From: CAYNYM01 sp049366815
Lineage (GTDB): Bacteria > Desulfobacterota > DSM-4660 > Desulfatiglandales > HGW-15
NCBI GenBank assembly: GCA_049366815.1
Contig: JBMNCO010000210.1
Location: 1-18,128, forward strand
DNA length: 18,128 nucleotides
Reading direction: 5' to 3'
Shown: positions 7,227 to 15,138 of the stretch, piece after piece
How positions within the stretch are numbered: the stretch's first letter is position 1
Layout: every line of letters starts with the position of its first letter
Notes under the pieces: generated by a model
Database searches by the model: none
What the model saw: only the letters and a program-made list of their open reading frames with translations
What the model was told of the DNA's origin: nothing
Position numbers and translations under genes: made by a program

Positions 7227-7244
7227 ATGAGAAAGGGAGAGAAG

Positions 7245-7730
7245 ATGAAAAAAATAATCTGCTTAACCATCAACCAAAAAAAATATGAGCTCGCGGTGGA
7301 ACCGAACATGACGCTACTCGATCTACTTCGTGATGAACTACACCTTAAAGGGGCTAAAAATGGATGCGGCCATGGTGAGTGCGGTGCCTGCACCGTGCTA
7401 TTGGACGGCCGACCGGTAAGCTCTTGTATCTTGCTGGCCGTCGAGGCGGACGGCCAAGAAATATTGACAATAGAAGGCCTTGAAAACGAAAAAGGTCTTC
7501 ACCCGATCCAGCAGGCCTTCGTCGAAAAGGGTGCCATCCAGTGCGGATTTTGCACCTCCGGCATGATCCTCGCGGCCAAAAGCCTGCTTGATGAAGATCC
7601 CAGGCCCGGCGAGTCAGAAATCCGAAAGGCCATCTCAGGAAATCTGTGCCGATGTACGGGTTACCAAAAAATCGTCGAAGCCATTCAGTCGGTTACAGGA
7701 GAAGGCCGGACCCCAAAAATGTCCGAATAG
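7245..7730 (+). CDS. Molybdenum hydroxylase 2Fe-2S subunit (CoxS/CutS type)
   Basis: The 161-residue small subunit carrying two 2Fe-2S clusters that relay electrons from molybdenum to FAD. Numbered from this start, the plant-ferredoxin cluster is bound by C41, C46, C49 (GCGHGECGACTVLLDG) and C61. The second, helical-domain cluster is bound by C100 and C103 (QCGFCTSGM) and C135 and C137 (NLCRCTGY). All eight ligands are present. An ATG at 7227 is in frame, but AAGGGAGAG sits between the two candidates and favours ATG 7245. The gene is the middle one of the operon, with 105 bp before the large subunit. Confidence 0.94.
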   Translation: MKKIICLTINQKKYELAVEPNMTLLDLLRDELHLKGAKNGCGHGECGACTVLLDGRPVSSCILLAVEADGQEILTIEGLENEKGLHPIQQAFVEKGAIQCGFCTSGMILAAKSLLDEDPRPGESEIRKAISGNLCRCTGYQKIVEAIQSVTGEGRTPKMSE

Positions 7731-7835
7731 GTCTGTATGTTCAAGACATCCTGTTTAAAGACTTCGAGGCGTTAAGCCCCTAAAGGCCGAAACAGGGGCA
7801 GACCGAAACAAAAAGAAATGAGGAGGAAATTTCCG

Positions 7836-10217
7836 ATGCAACAATATTATACAATCAACAGTCGGGTCCCCCGAATCGATGCACCTGATAAGGCCACAGG
7901 ACGCGCCAAGTTCATTGACGACGTCGATATGCCGGGCCAGCTCTATGGGGCGCTGCTTCAGAGCCCGTTTGCCCATGCCAGGATCACACATATAGACACA
8001 TCCAAGGCAACAAGGCTCCCAGGTGTCAAGGCCATCGTAACGTCAGAGGACGCCGGTCTCGTAAAATACGGGGTCAGCCCCGCCCGATACGATGAAACCC
8101 TTTTTTGTCATGATAAGGTGAGATATGTGGGAGATGAGATCGCCGCCGTAGCGGCCACAGACCTGGAAACCGCTATGGAGGCGGCGTCTCTTATCCGCGT
8201 TGAATATGAAGAACTCCCAATCCTGCTCTCCGTGGAAGAGGCCATGGCTGAAGGGGCGCCGCTGATCCACGATGAATTTCCACGAAATATCTGCGCAGAG
8301 GTCCACCAGGAGTTCGGAGATGTTGACAAGGCACTCGCCGAGTGTGACTTGGTCCGGTCGGACACCTTTGAGAGCAAGATGCAGGACTGTGCAGCCATTG
8401 AGCCTCACGGTTGCATTGCGGATTATGACCGTCATGGGTATTTGACCCTCTATTCTTCCACTCAGGTTCCCCATTATGTCCAGAGGACCTTGGCGATGGT
8501 CCTTCGGGTTCCGATAGGCAAGGTGCGCGTGGTCAAATTTTATACAGGCGGAGGATTCGGGGCAAAGGCGGCGGCTAATTCTATGGAGATGAGCGCCTGT
8601 CTGCTTTCCATGAAGACGGGAAGGCCGGTTAAAATGAACCTTACCCGAGAACAGGTTTTTCTTTACTCAAGAAGCAGGCACAAGTTCATTCATTCTCTGA
8701 CGACCGGGGCCAAAGAGGATGGAACCATCGTGGCCCTCAAACACAGATGCCATTTGGAGGGAGGCGCCTATTCGAGTTTTGGTATCGCGACCATTTATTA
8801 CGCCGGTTCTCTGCTGGGAGGGCCCTACAAAATTCAGCACATGAAATACGACGGCTACCGGATATACACAAACAAACCGGCCTGTGGTGCCCAAAGGGGC
8901 CATGGGGGAGTCATCGCGCGGGGGGCCTGGGAGCAACAATTGGACGTCATCGCTGAAGAGTTTGGAATGGATCCTGTTGATTTGCGACTCAAGAATATGA
9001 TGAACAACGGCGATACCTCCTGTAATGATCTCTATATGAGCAGTTTCGGCATGCGGGAATGCCTTGAATCGGTTAGGGACCAATCCGGCTGGGAAAAGAA
9101 GAAGGGCACCTTGCCCAAGGGGAAGGGGATCGGGATGGCCTGCGGTTTTTTTGTATCCGGCGCAGGTTTTCCCATTTATCGATCACCCACCTACCATTGT
9201 ACAGCGAGCATAAAGCTCAGCGAAGATGGCGGTACCGCGCACCTGTACACCGCCTCGGCAGAGATCGGTCAGGGATCGGATACGACCTTTGCCATGATCG
9301 CGGCCGAGACATTGGGGGTTCCCCTCGATTGCATAAAGATATCCTCAGGCGATACGGACTTCGGTATCGATCTTGGGGCCTATTCGAGCAGGCAAACCCT
9401 CATGACGGGTCGAGCGGTTCAGTATGCGGCGGAGGATGCAAAGAGGCAGGTGCTCGAGGTCCTGGCCGAAGAGTTAAAGATAGCGATCGATTGGATGGAT
9501 ATCAAAGACGGCTTTGTTGTGTTTAATAAACCGGGCGTCAATTTCAGGATGATCCGCAGGCGCTTTGTCAAGGATCACAGGGGATGGACCCACCTGTCCC
9601 AGGACGATGACCGATTGACATTTTCCGAGGCGGCCCGCTTGGCCTATATGGTCAAGGGAACCATAATCGGCAAAGGGAAGTACAGGCCCCGATATCTGGG
9701 GGGTACGTACAAGGGAGCTGCCGTAGGAACGTCCCCGGCCTACGGGTGCTCCGCCCAGGTTGTGGAAGTCAGCGTGGATATGGAAACCGGACATATCACA
9801 GTGGACAGGATGACGGATGCCCACGATTGCGGATTTGCCATTAATAAGACATCAGTCGAAGGCCAAATGCAGGGATCTCTGCTCATGGGATTGGGCGAGG
9901 CCCTATTTGAGGAGGTAAAATTTGACGAAGAAGGAAGGATACTCAACCCAAATTTTGCTGAATATAAGATCCCGACAGCCCTGGATATGCCCAATGTGAC
10001 ACCCATCATCGTGGAAAGTGTTGAACCCTATGGCCCCTATGGTGCAAAGGAGGTTGGTGAAGGGGCCATAATGCCGACTATTCCAGCCATCCTCAACGCC
10101 GTCTACGACGCTACCGGGATTCGCTTCCACGAACTGCCGCTTACACCGGAGCGGGTTTACCGGGCTCTCCAGAAGATGAGACGTAATGCCATAACAACGT
10201 CTTCGGTGCCTAAGTAG
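7836..10217 (+). CDS. Molybdenum hydroxylase molybdopterin-binding large subunit
   Basis: The 793-residue catalytic subunit, which binds the molybdopterin-cytosine-dinucleotide-type cofactor and hydroxylates or dehydroxylates an organic substrate. The N-terminal a/b hammerhead domain (about 1-125, with IDAPDKATGRAKFIDDV) is followed by the Mo-binding domains. GGGFGAKAA (238-246) and GQGSDT (478-483) are cofactor contacts, and KEVGEG (738-743) carries the expected catalytic Glu742. The active-site loop reads CGAQRGHG (350-357). It is neither the AYXCSFR of form I CO dehydrogenase nor the AYRGAG of form II, so this is not a CO dehydrogenase. AGGAGG at 7821-7826, 9 nt before ATG 7836, fixes the start; ATG 7818 overlaps that site. 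The substrate is unknown; aromatic or N-heterocyclic compounds or an aldehyde are possible. Confidence 0.93.
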   Translation: MQQYYTINSRVPRIDAPDKATGRAKFIDDVDMPGQLYGALLQSPFAHARITHIDTSKATRLPGVKAIVTSEDAGLVKYGVSPARYDETLFCHDKVRYVGDEIAAVAATDLETAMEAASLIRVEYEELPILLSVEEAMAEGAPLIHDEFPRNICAEVHQEFGDVDKALAECDLVRSDTFESKMQDCAAIEPHGCIADYDRHGYLTLYSSTQVPHYVQRTLAMVLRVPIGKVRVVKFYTGGGFGAKAAANSMEMSACLLSMKTGRPVKMNLTREQVFLYSRSRHKFIHSLTTGAKEDGTIVALKHRCHLEGGAYSSFGIATIYYAGSLLGGPYKIQHMKYDGYRIYTNKPACGAQRGHGGVIARGAWEQQLDVIAEEFGMDPVDLRLKNMMNNGDTSCNDLYMSSFGMRECLESVRDQSGWEKKKGTLPKGKGIGMACGFFVSGAGFPIYRSPTYHCTASIKLSEDGGTAHLYTASAEIGQGSDTTFAMIAAETLGVPLDCIKISSGDTDFGIDLGAYSSRQTLMTGRAVQYAAEDAKRQVLEVLAEELKIAIDWMDIKDGFVVFNKPGVNFRMIRRRFVKDHRGWTHLSQDDDRLTFSEAARLAYMVKGTIIGKGKYRPRYLGGTYKGAAVGTSPAYGCSAQVVEVSVDMETGHITVDRMTDAHDCGFAINKTSVEGQMQGSLLMGLGEALFEEVKFDEEGRILNPNFAEYKIPTALDMPNVTPIIVESVEPYGPYGAKEVGEGAIMPTIPAILNAVYDATGIRFHELPLTPERVYRALQKMRRNAITTSSVPK

Positions 10218-10867
10218 CCGTCACCGTTACACCCTTTGCCTGGTTTCGCCCCGCTGGATGGAGAGCTGGATGGGCCCTGCGTGGAGAAGTGGTGTAGTAC
10301 GATATCATTGGAAATTTATCCTGCAGAGGTTTATATTCATTGTGTTGCATGAAATTCTATCGCTACTTTACGAAAAATTTCAGATGCTGAGTCTCCATGG
10401 TAGATAAAAAGACCCAGGGAAAGATTGGGCCGGGAACTTCAAGGGATCGCATCAAAATCGGTGGATCGGATCCTGGGGACAGAGGCCCTCGGCGTTCCCT
10501 CCGACACAGAGAGGTTTGTCGTTTTAGTTCGTGTCCATCCAGAAATAGATGATTTCTGGATGTAGCGGTCTGCTATCGGCATTCAGCGCTCAGCCTAATA
10601 CATTATTTTTGAATGGCTTTTGCTGATAGCCAATCGCTGAGGGCTGTTAGCGCGGATCGGGGAAGGCTCATTTCCGGATGAGCACTAGCTCGTCTTTTCA
10701 CACAAGACGATGGAGTAAATTGTCAATATCCTCTGAAGCACGGGCGAACATGTTTTTGTCGAACAATTGAATCAGACGGCCCGGGAAGACATTTTCCGTG
10801 CAGTCAGGGTCCTTATCCATGAAGAGTTCAGCCTTTGTAGGATCACGCAAATCTCGAAAGGAAACGG
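10218..10867. other. Repeat-rich intergenic region between hydroxylase operon and transporter
   Basis: No supported complete gene. It holds a perfect 11-bp hairpin (10536-10562), a second imperfect inverted repeat (about 10571-10655) and a small hairpin TCGTCTT/AAGACGA (10690-10710). A frame at about 10411-10564 gives protein-like sequence but lacks a good start, and it runs into the hairpin, so it may be a gene remnant. Confidence 0.45.
10536..10562. repeat. Perfect 11-bp hairpin, REP-like
   Basis: CATCCAGAAAT (10536-10546) pairs perfectly with ATTTCTGGATG (10552-10562) around a 5-nt loop. It is directly followed by a second, imperfect inverted repeat in which GCTATCGGCATTCAGCG (10572-10588) resembles the reverse complement of CGCTGAGGGCTGTTAGC (about 10636-10652). 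The pair looks like a compact palindromic repeat unit. Confidence 0.55.
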
Positions 10868-12067
10868 ATGCCCCCTCATTACCGTTTTGACCGCATGGAA
10901 CTGGCAGGATCCCTGGGGGACCTTGGGACGCTTCTGCCTATGGCCATCGGCATGATCCTTGTCAATGGTCTCACTCCTTTGGGGCTTTTCTTTTCAATCG
11001 GGCTCTATTACATCCTCTCAGGCCTATTTTTTCGTATCACGGTGCCTGTACAGCCCATGAAGGTCATTGGGGCCTATGCCATTGCAACGGCTATGACTGC
11101 AGACCAGGTTTTGGCATCGGGGGCTATCCTGGCCCTGATCTTTTTGCTCATCGGGCTCACCGGTGCCATGACATTTATCGGCAGACTCATTCCCAAGTCG
11201 GTCGTCAGGGGCGTTCAACTTTCAACGGGCATCCTCCTGACGGCGGAAGGGATCAAGTTCATGATCGGGACATCCACACTGCAGGCCCTCCGGCAGTCTG
11301 CGGAACCCTATCTTTCCGTCCAGACCCTCGGGCCGTTCCCGATAGGGATCGTGATAGGCATTGCTGGCGGCCTCTTGAGCCTGTATTTGCTGGAGAACCG
11401 GCAGGTTCCCGCGGGCCTTCTGATTGTAGTCGGCGGCGCCCTCCTCGGCATCTTCTTGGGTAACCACGAGGGATTCAGTGCTCTGCGCCCGGGCCTCAAC
11501 ATCCCTGCTATCCTGCCCTTCGGCATACCGGCACCCGTTGACTTCACCTTTGCCCTTTTCGCGCTGGTGCTGCCGCAGGTCCCCATGACCCTGGGAAATG
11601 CCGTGATTGCCTATGCAGACCTCTCACGGGACTATTTCGGAAAACAGTCCAAAAGGGTGACCTACCGTGCTGCCTGTATCAGCATCGGTCTGGCCAATAT
11701 CCTCAGCTTTCTGGTAGGCGGGATGCCCCTTTGTCACGGGGCCGGCGGTCTGGCGGCCCATTATCGGTTCGGTGCCCGCACTGCAGGGTCCAACATCATG
11801 ATCGGCGGCCTTTTCCTTGTCCTGGCCGTTGTCCTCGGGAATCACGCCCTGGCCATGGTCAACCTCATCCCCATGGCCGTTCTGGGGGTATTGCTCTTTT
11901 TTGCCGGTATTCAGCTCGCCTTGACCATCATGGACGTGAGGGAAAGGAAGGAACTTTTCGTGATTGTGATGATGCTGGGGATCACCCTGACCTCAAATCT
12001 CGCGGTGGGCTTTATCACGGGAATCGGTGTTGCCTGCGCCCTCAGATCGAAAAAGCTGGAGGTGTAG
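10868..12067 (+). CDS. MOT1-type molybdate/sulfate transporter
   Basis: A 399-residue polytopic inner-membrane protein of the MOT1 (molybdate transporter 1) group, related to SulP/SLC26 permeases but without a STAS domain. Both signature motifs are present: PVQPMKVIGAYAIA (60-73) and PQVPMTLGNAVIAYADLSRD (236-255). The N-terminal MELAGSLGDLGTLLPM is the usual first membrane segment (the family start could be trimmed by a few residues). About ten hydrophobic helices are visible, and the C-terminus ends with a short basic tail. An AAAGGA box precedes the ATG. It likely imports molybdate (possibly tungstate or sulfate) for the upstream hydroxylase, but a 650-bp repeat-rich gap argues for its own promoter. 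Confidence 0.88.
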   Translation: MPPHYRFDRMELAGSLGDLGTLLPMAIGMILVNGLTPLGLFFSIGLYYILSGLFFRITVPVQPMKVIGAYAIATAMTADQVLASGAILALIFLLIGLTGAMTFIGRLIPKSVVRGVQLSTGILLTAEGIKFMIGTSTLQALRQSAEPYLSVQTLGPFPIGIVIGIAGGLLSLYLLENRQVPAGLLIVVGGALLGIFLGNHEGFSALRPGLNIPAILPFGIPAPVDFTFALFALVLPQVPMTLGNAVIAYADLSRDYFGKQSKRVTYRAACISIGLANILSFLVGGMPLCHGAGGLAAHYRFGARTAGSNIMIGGLFLVLAVVLGNHALAMVNLIPMAVLGVLLFFAGIQLALTIMDVRERKELFVIVMMLGITLTSNLAVGFITGIGVACALRSKKLEV

Positions 12068-12568
12068 CGATCTCCTGCCGAACGGGAGGCTGTTTGTCAA
12101 ACTGACGTCGGGCGAAGACAAAGTTATGGAGGTTCTCGACATGTTTTTCCATACGCTCAATCCACACAGCCTCAGGACATCCTGACCCTCGCTCGCGATT
12201 TCATACATACGTTTTGCCGGACCGGCCCCCTCCGCTTCCCAATTTGAACAGACCAATCCAAATTGCAAACAAAAGAATCGACCTTACCATTTCATTGATT
12301 TCAACTTCTAAGGTTTGATTTTTTTGAAGTCAGCAGCACATTCGGTTTAAAATGATATCCATATTCCCTTCCAATCCATAAACCTTCTCCTGGAAGAACG
12401 ATCATGGAGACCCACCTCAAAATGTGCATACATGACTCCTGACGGGGCGCTGAAGTTCCGTTGGGAGCCTAATTTTTCAGACCAATCAGATCACCTTAAT
12501 AAAATTCTCGTATTTGTCCCCCGGGTTTCTTTATTGAAAACCCGTAGGGAGAAGACAGGAGGGGCATC
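12068..12568. other. Intergenic region between transporter and secreted-protein gene
   Basis: No supported gene. A minus-strand frame (11993-12268) overlaps the transporter's 3' end, has no ribosome binding site and matches no family I know. The right half is AT-rich and presumably holds the promoter of the next gene. Confidence 0.4.
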
Positions 12569-13249
12569 ATGAACCGATTATCAACGCTTGTGATCGTAGC
12601 TGTTGCAGGGCTGCTGGTTACCTCTTCTGCAGTGTTTGCCGGACCGGCAGGCCCACCTGGAGGATTAGATGTTAATGTTGTGGGCCCGCTCCCTTTACAG
12701 GTGGAGGGCGACGTTAATGCCAACGTGTCTGGTACAGTGGAAGTGAGCAATTCACCTAACGTCTCTATTGTGAACACTCAATCGGATCCCGTTCCCATAC
12801 ACAACAGTAATAAACCGGGTAGTGTACCCTACGAGGTATCATTCGAATTCTGTTTAACATCAGGTCGCTGCTATCTATTCGAAGGATACAGCTTCACCCC
12901 GTGTGCCGATCCATATTTTTCCGGGGCCACACTTATGTTTGATCTCCCTGCCGTTCCATCAAATAAAAGACTCATTATCAAGAGAGTTTCAGGACTATTG
13001 CCGGCAGATCATCCTGAAAATGCATATGTAGCCTTACAAGGTCAGCGCATTGTCAGCCTACAACATTTAAAGTGGTTATATGCAGGCCCATTTTTCCTGA
13101 TGGTTTCCGGTCTGTATGGCTTTGATAGCGGAGATATGTTTATAACATACGGTCCTGAAGAAACGCCGCATATAAATATTAGGGCGCCTGCCCCCAGCAA
13201 TTATAATTGTAATATGGCGATTTCCGGCTATTTAATTGATGTAAATTGA
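12569..13249 (+). CDS. Secreted hypothetical protein
   Basis: A 226-residue protein with a clear signal peptide: MNR, a hydrophobic stretch (residues 5-20), then likely cleavage after VFA near residue 24. The mature N-terminus starts with GPAGPPGG and continues as a low-complexity, Val/Asn-rich beta-strand-like region (DVNVVGPLPLQVEGDVNANV and the following repeats of V-x-V/N-V), then a compact domain with four Cys (two near EFCLTSGRC, one in FTPCADPY, one in NYNCNMA) that could form disulfides in the periplasm or outside the cell. AGGAGGGG lies 5 nt before the ATG. I do not recognise the family. It stands alone between two gene-free stretches. Confidence 0.75.
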   Translation: MNRLSTLVIVAVAGLLVTSSAVFAGPAGPPGGLDVNVVGPLPLQVEGDVNANVSGTVEVSNSPNVSIVNTQSDPVPIHNSNKPGSVPYEVSFEFCLTSGRCYLFEGYSFTPCADPYFSGATLMFDLPAVPSNKRLIIKRVSGLLPADHPENAYVALQGQRIVSLQHLKWLYAGPFFLMVSGLYGFDSGDMFITYGPEETPHINIRAPAPSNYNCNMAISGYLIDVN

Positions 13250-13393
13250 ATAAAAAGGAGTGGTCGCAGAAATGGAACCGATTGCTCAACGTCTTTAAAA
13301 TTGGTCAATATTTATCCCGCTATTGGAGATGAACTCTCACATTAGTTGTAACCCTTAAATTGACGTCTCTTTCTTGAGAAAGGCATGGTTAAG

Positions 13394-13528
13394 TCAAACC
13401 CTCTGCCTTTCTTGCTGAGAAAACGCAAGCGCACAGGAACCCACCCGGCAAGGCATGTTTTTCATGGGATATGATGGGATTTTTTCAACGACCGCCCGCC
13501 GGTGCACCTCTCGTTCTTTGCCGTTCAT
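13394..13528 (-). pseudogene. Fragment resembling a transposase N-terminus
   Basis: A 44-codon minus-strand frame begins MNGKEREVHRRAVVEKI, which resembles the conserved N-terminal leader of helix-turn-helix transposases and resolvase-like regulators (KEREAHRRxVV), and then ends at a stop at 13396-13394. An ACAGGAG ribosome binding site, 7 nt before the ATG, is embedded in the hairpin at 13534-13579. The downstream part of such a transposase is missing, so this is best read as the 5' scar of a lost insertion sequence. The family assignment is from memory and tentative. Confidence 0.45.
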
Positions 13529-13533
13529 GGTAT

Positions 13534-13579
13534 TCGCTCCTGTAGTGTTCCGGGGAGATCCCCTTTCTTACAGGAGCGA
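13534..13579. repeat. 11-bp perfect inverted repeat around an inner GGGG/CCCC hairpin
   Basis: TCGCTCCTGTA (13534-13544) is perfectly repeated in inverse as TACAGGAGCGA (13569-13579), and the loop contains GGGGAGATCCCC. It lies directly upstream of the minus-strand transposase-like fragment and contains its ribosome binding site, so it may regulate that gene or be part of an insertion-sequence end. Confidence 0.6.
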
Positions 13580-13660
13580 CATTATCATGGGATGTTACGA
13601 GCTAAAAGGTGGGTTGGTCTGACGGTTACCAGAGAAAGAAATCTGATCGAGTAGGAATTT

Positions 13661-13894
13661 ATGACAAAACAGAACGCGCTAAAGATAGTTAACCCCCTGT
13701 TGGGCCTGCTTATAATCAATCAAACATTTATGGGAATGTTTCATCTGTATCTTTCTAACCTTGCTTATACGATACTGCACGAGTGGGGCGGATTCGTTTT
13801 GTCAGCTATGGTTATCGTGCACGTCGTGCTTAATTGGAGTTGGATCAAAACGCAATTCCGGCAGCACCGGAGATCTCGCAAAATTGAAAACTGA
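13661..13894 (+). CDS. DUF4405 domain-containing small membrane protein
   Basis: A 77-residue inner-membrane protein with two predicted helices: residues 11-30 (NPLLGLLIINQTFMGMF) and 43-60 (GGFVLSAMVIVHVVLNW). It shows the DUF4405 pattern LHEWGG followed by VHxxLNWSW, with histidines H28, H40 and H54. In this family the histidines are placed like heme ligands of b-type cytochromes, suggesting a role in electron transfer; that is inference. The C-terminus is very basic (RQHRRSRK), consistent with a cytoplasmic tail. A weak GTAGGAA box precedes the ATG. The small lipoprotein gene follows 97 bp downstream on the same strand. Confidence 0.75.
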   Translation: MTKQNALKIVNPLLGLLIINQTFMGMFHLYLSNLAYTILHEWGGFVLSAMVIVHVVLNWSWIKTQFRQHRRSRKIEN

Positions 13895-13991
13895 AATGTA
13901 ATGGCATCTGCGATCACTGATCTTGCTTTTTCTGCAGGGTATAACCGGTAAACAGGATAGAAAAGCAAACAATGCGAAGTGGAGGTGGATC

Positions 13992-14300
13992 ATGAAAAGG
14001 TGGATGGTTCTGATTGTGTGTACTGTATTAATTTGTGCGGGCTGCGGTCGCCAGGAGGTAATGGTGGAGTCCGGAACATACGAAGGGTCCATTCTGAAGG
14101 TCAATCCCGATGAAACCGAAATCTACGTCTCCCTTGATGAGAAGCGCGTGCTCGAGCTCTATTTGTCGGAGAAGACAACGGTATCGCTCGGAGAGCGAAA
14201 GACCACGTTCGATGCTTTGGAGAAGGGACAGTCAGTCCGCGTAGAAGTCGAACGAACCGATGAGGGAATGGTTCCGCTGAGTGTTACCATCATGAAATAA
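13992..14300 (+). CDS. Small lipoprotein, hypothetical
   Basis: A 102-residue putative lipoprotein. Residues 1-17 form a basic-hydrophobic signal ending in a lipobox-like ICAGC, with Cys18 as the likely lipidated residue (the -3 residue is Cys rather than the usual Leu). The mature part alternates short strands: GTYEGSILKVNPDETEIYV, then LELYLSEKTTV, FDALEKGQSVRVEVE and VPLSVTIMK. This reads like a small beta-barrel of the DUF5666/OB kind. The frame is open from 13923, but GGAGG at 13981-13985, 6 nt before ATG 13992, gives the start. No function can be assigned. Confidence 0.75.
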   Translation: MKRWMVLIVCTVLICAGCGRQEVMVESGTYEGSILKVNPDETEIYVSLDEKRVLELYLSEKTTVSLGERKTTFDALEKGQSVRVEVERTDEGMVPLSVTIMK

Positions 14301-14379
14301 CTCACGCTCCCGTGGCAACGATCGAGCCATGTAAGGCAGGAACTAGCGTGACTGCGCCGTTGCCGCTCCGGTCAAAATC

Positions 14380-14547
14380 ATGGAGAAATCCCGGCGCAAG
14401 CGCAATGGCGGTATATGGTATGCCATTGATGATGCTGCGGGATTTCTTGTTGGTGTGTCCAAAAATCCATTTACCGAAAGGAGGGCTAAAAAGGAAGACC
14501 TACTATTCCGAAAAACTGAAAAGAAAGGTGACCACCCCGGATTATGA
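14380..14547 (+). CDS. Small hypothetical ORF, overlapping the next one
   Basis: A 55-codon frame beginning MEKSRRKRNGGIWYAIDDAA and continuing GFLVGVSKNPFTERRAKKED. It is basic and looks protein-like, unlike the other frame over the same bases, but no ribosome binding site precedes the ATG. It overlaps the start of the next frame by 20 nt. The two may be separate translationally coupled mini-genes, or one gene split by a frameshift. No family is recognised. Confidence 0.4.
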   Translation: MEKSRRKRNGGIWYAIDDAAGFLVGVSKNPFTERRAKKEDLLFRKTEKKGDHPGL

Positions 14548-14653
14548 TGACGACACCGAGCAGATACTTGAGGACCGATATGCTGATCGGTATCCGCTCA
14601 GGCAAGCTTGGAAATATGTTATAGGGGATATTATTGCCGACATTGGATTGTGA
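14528..14653 (+). CDS. Small acidic hypothetical ORF
   Basis: From GTG 14528 the frame gives 41 residues: an acidic start (PDYDDDTEQILEDRYADRY) and a hydrophobic-aromatic end (LRQAWKYVIGDIIADIGL). It is open further upstream, but there the overlapping frame at 14380 looks more protein-like. The stop at 14651-14653 is followed 15 bp later by a hairpin terminator, which supports a real transcription unit ending here. No family is recognised. Confidence 0.4.
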   Translation: MTTPDYDDDTEQILEDRYADRYPLRQAWKYVIGDIIADIGL

Positions 14654-14668
14654 AATGAAGAAATAGAA

Positions 14669-14694
14669 AAGGCAGGGCCGTAAAACCCCGCCTT
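14669..14694. terminator. Bidirectional-looking terminator hairpin
   Basis: AAGGCAGGG (14669-14677) pairs with CCCCGCCTT (14686-14694) apart from one mismatch. On the minus strand it is followed by T-rich TTTTCTATTT, so it may end both the plus-strand mini-ORFs and minus-strand transcripts from 14989-15138. Confidence 0.6.
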
Positions 14695-14988
14695 CAATCA
14701 TTGCTTCCTAAAATGCCGATACATTTTCCGCACGCGCATCCTAGAAGCCTTTGTTCAACTGCCAGCACAGAATCCTTTTATTAGTATAATCTTTGGAGGT
14801 TTTTGGCCATCTCATGGTTTATTTATTCTGTGTTGAATCTGGTGGCAATCGAATGTTCACACTATAAGGCTCATTTCTGGAAAGTCAATGATGGCACAGT
14901 TGATTTCCAAGGCGGAATGGGTTGGATGTCCTGCACGGTGACAAAACAACCTGTATCCTCATTCGACTAACCCCTGCCCGGTTCAGAC
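14695..14988. other. Gap without a supported gene
   Basis: I see no gene. CACAGAAT (near 14765) and ATTCTGTG (near 14826) form an inverted pair with a wide loop; its meaning is unclear. Confidence 0.4.
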
Positions 14989-15138
14989 TCAACACCCACC
15001 CTTCTTCCCGCCTTTCTTGGGGCCATCACCCTTGCCAGTCCCACGGCCTTTACCCTTTCCGGTGCCACCGCCTTTCCCCTCACCACGACCATCACGGGGT
15101 CCGCCGCCTTTTGGCCCTTTACCGTCTCTGTTAGGCAT
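14989..15138 (-). CDS. Glycine/lysine-rich mini-protein with MPNRDGxGP start
   Basis: A 49-residue minus-strand gene. AAAGGAGGTG, an almost perfect Shine-Dalgarno sequence, lies 5 nt before the ATG at 15138-15136. The protein begins MPNRDGKGPKGGGPRDGRGE and continues as repeats of GKG/GTGKGKG, ending KKGGKKGGC with a single terminal Cys. More than four fifths of residues are Gly, Lys, Arg, Pro or Asp. The N-terminus matches the MPNRDGTGP start of the small DUF5320-type proteins often encoded with Mrp/NifX-like metal-cluster genes, but the usual Met/Cys-rich tail is replaced by a basic Gly-Lys tail. Possible roles are nucleic-acid binding or metal handling via the terminal Cys; both are guesses. 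Confidence 0.7.
   Translation of the reverse strand: MPNRDGKGPKGGGPRDGRGEGKGGGTGKGKGRGTGKGDGPKKGGKKGGC

Noticed and set aside
10411..10564. Protein-like frame (RERLGRELQGIASKSVDRIL) after the hydroxylase operon
   Set aside because: It lacks a convincing start codon and ends inside a hairpin repeat, so it is too weak to call.
10767..10955. 62-codon ORF overlapping the transporter start
   Set aside because: Its second half is an out-of-frame shadow of the MOT1-type gene. The first half has no support beyond being open.
11993..12268. 91-codon minus-strand ORF at the transporter 3' end
   Set aside because: About a quarter is antisense to the transporter; TTG start, no ribosome binding site, no family.
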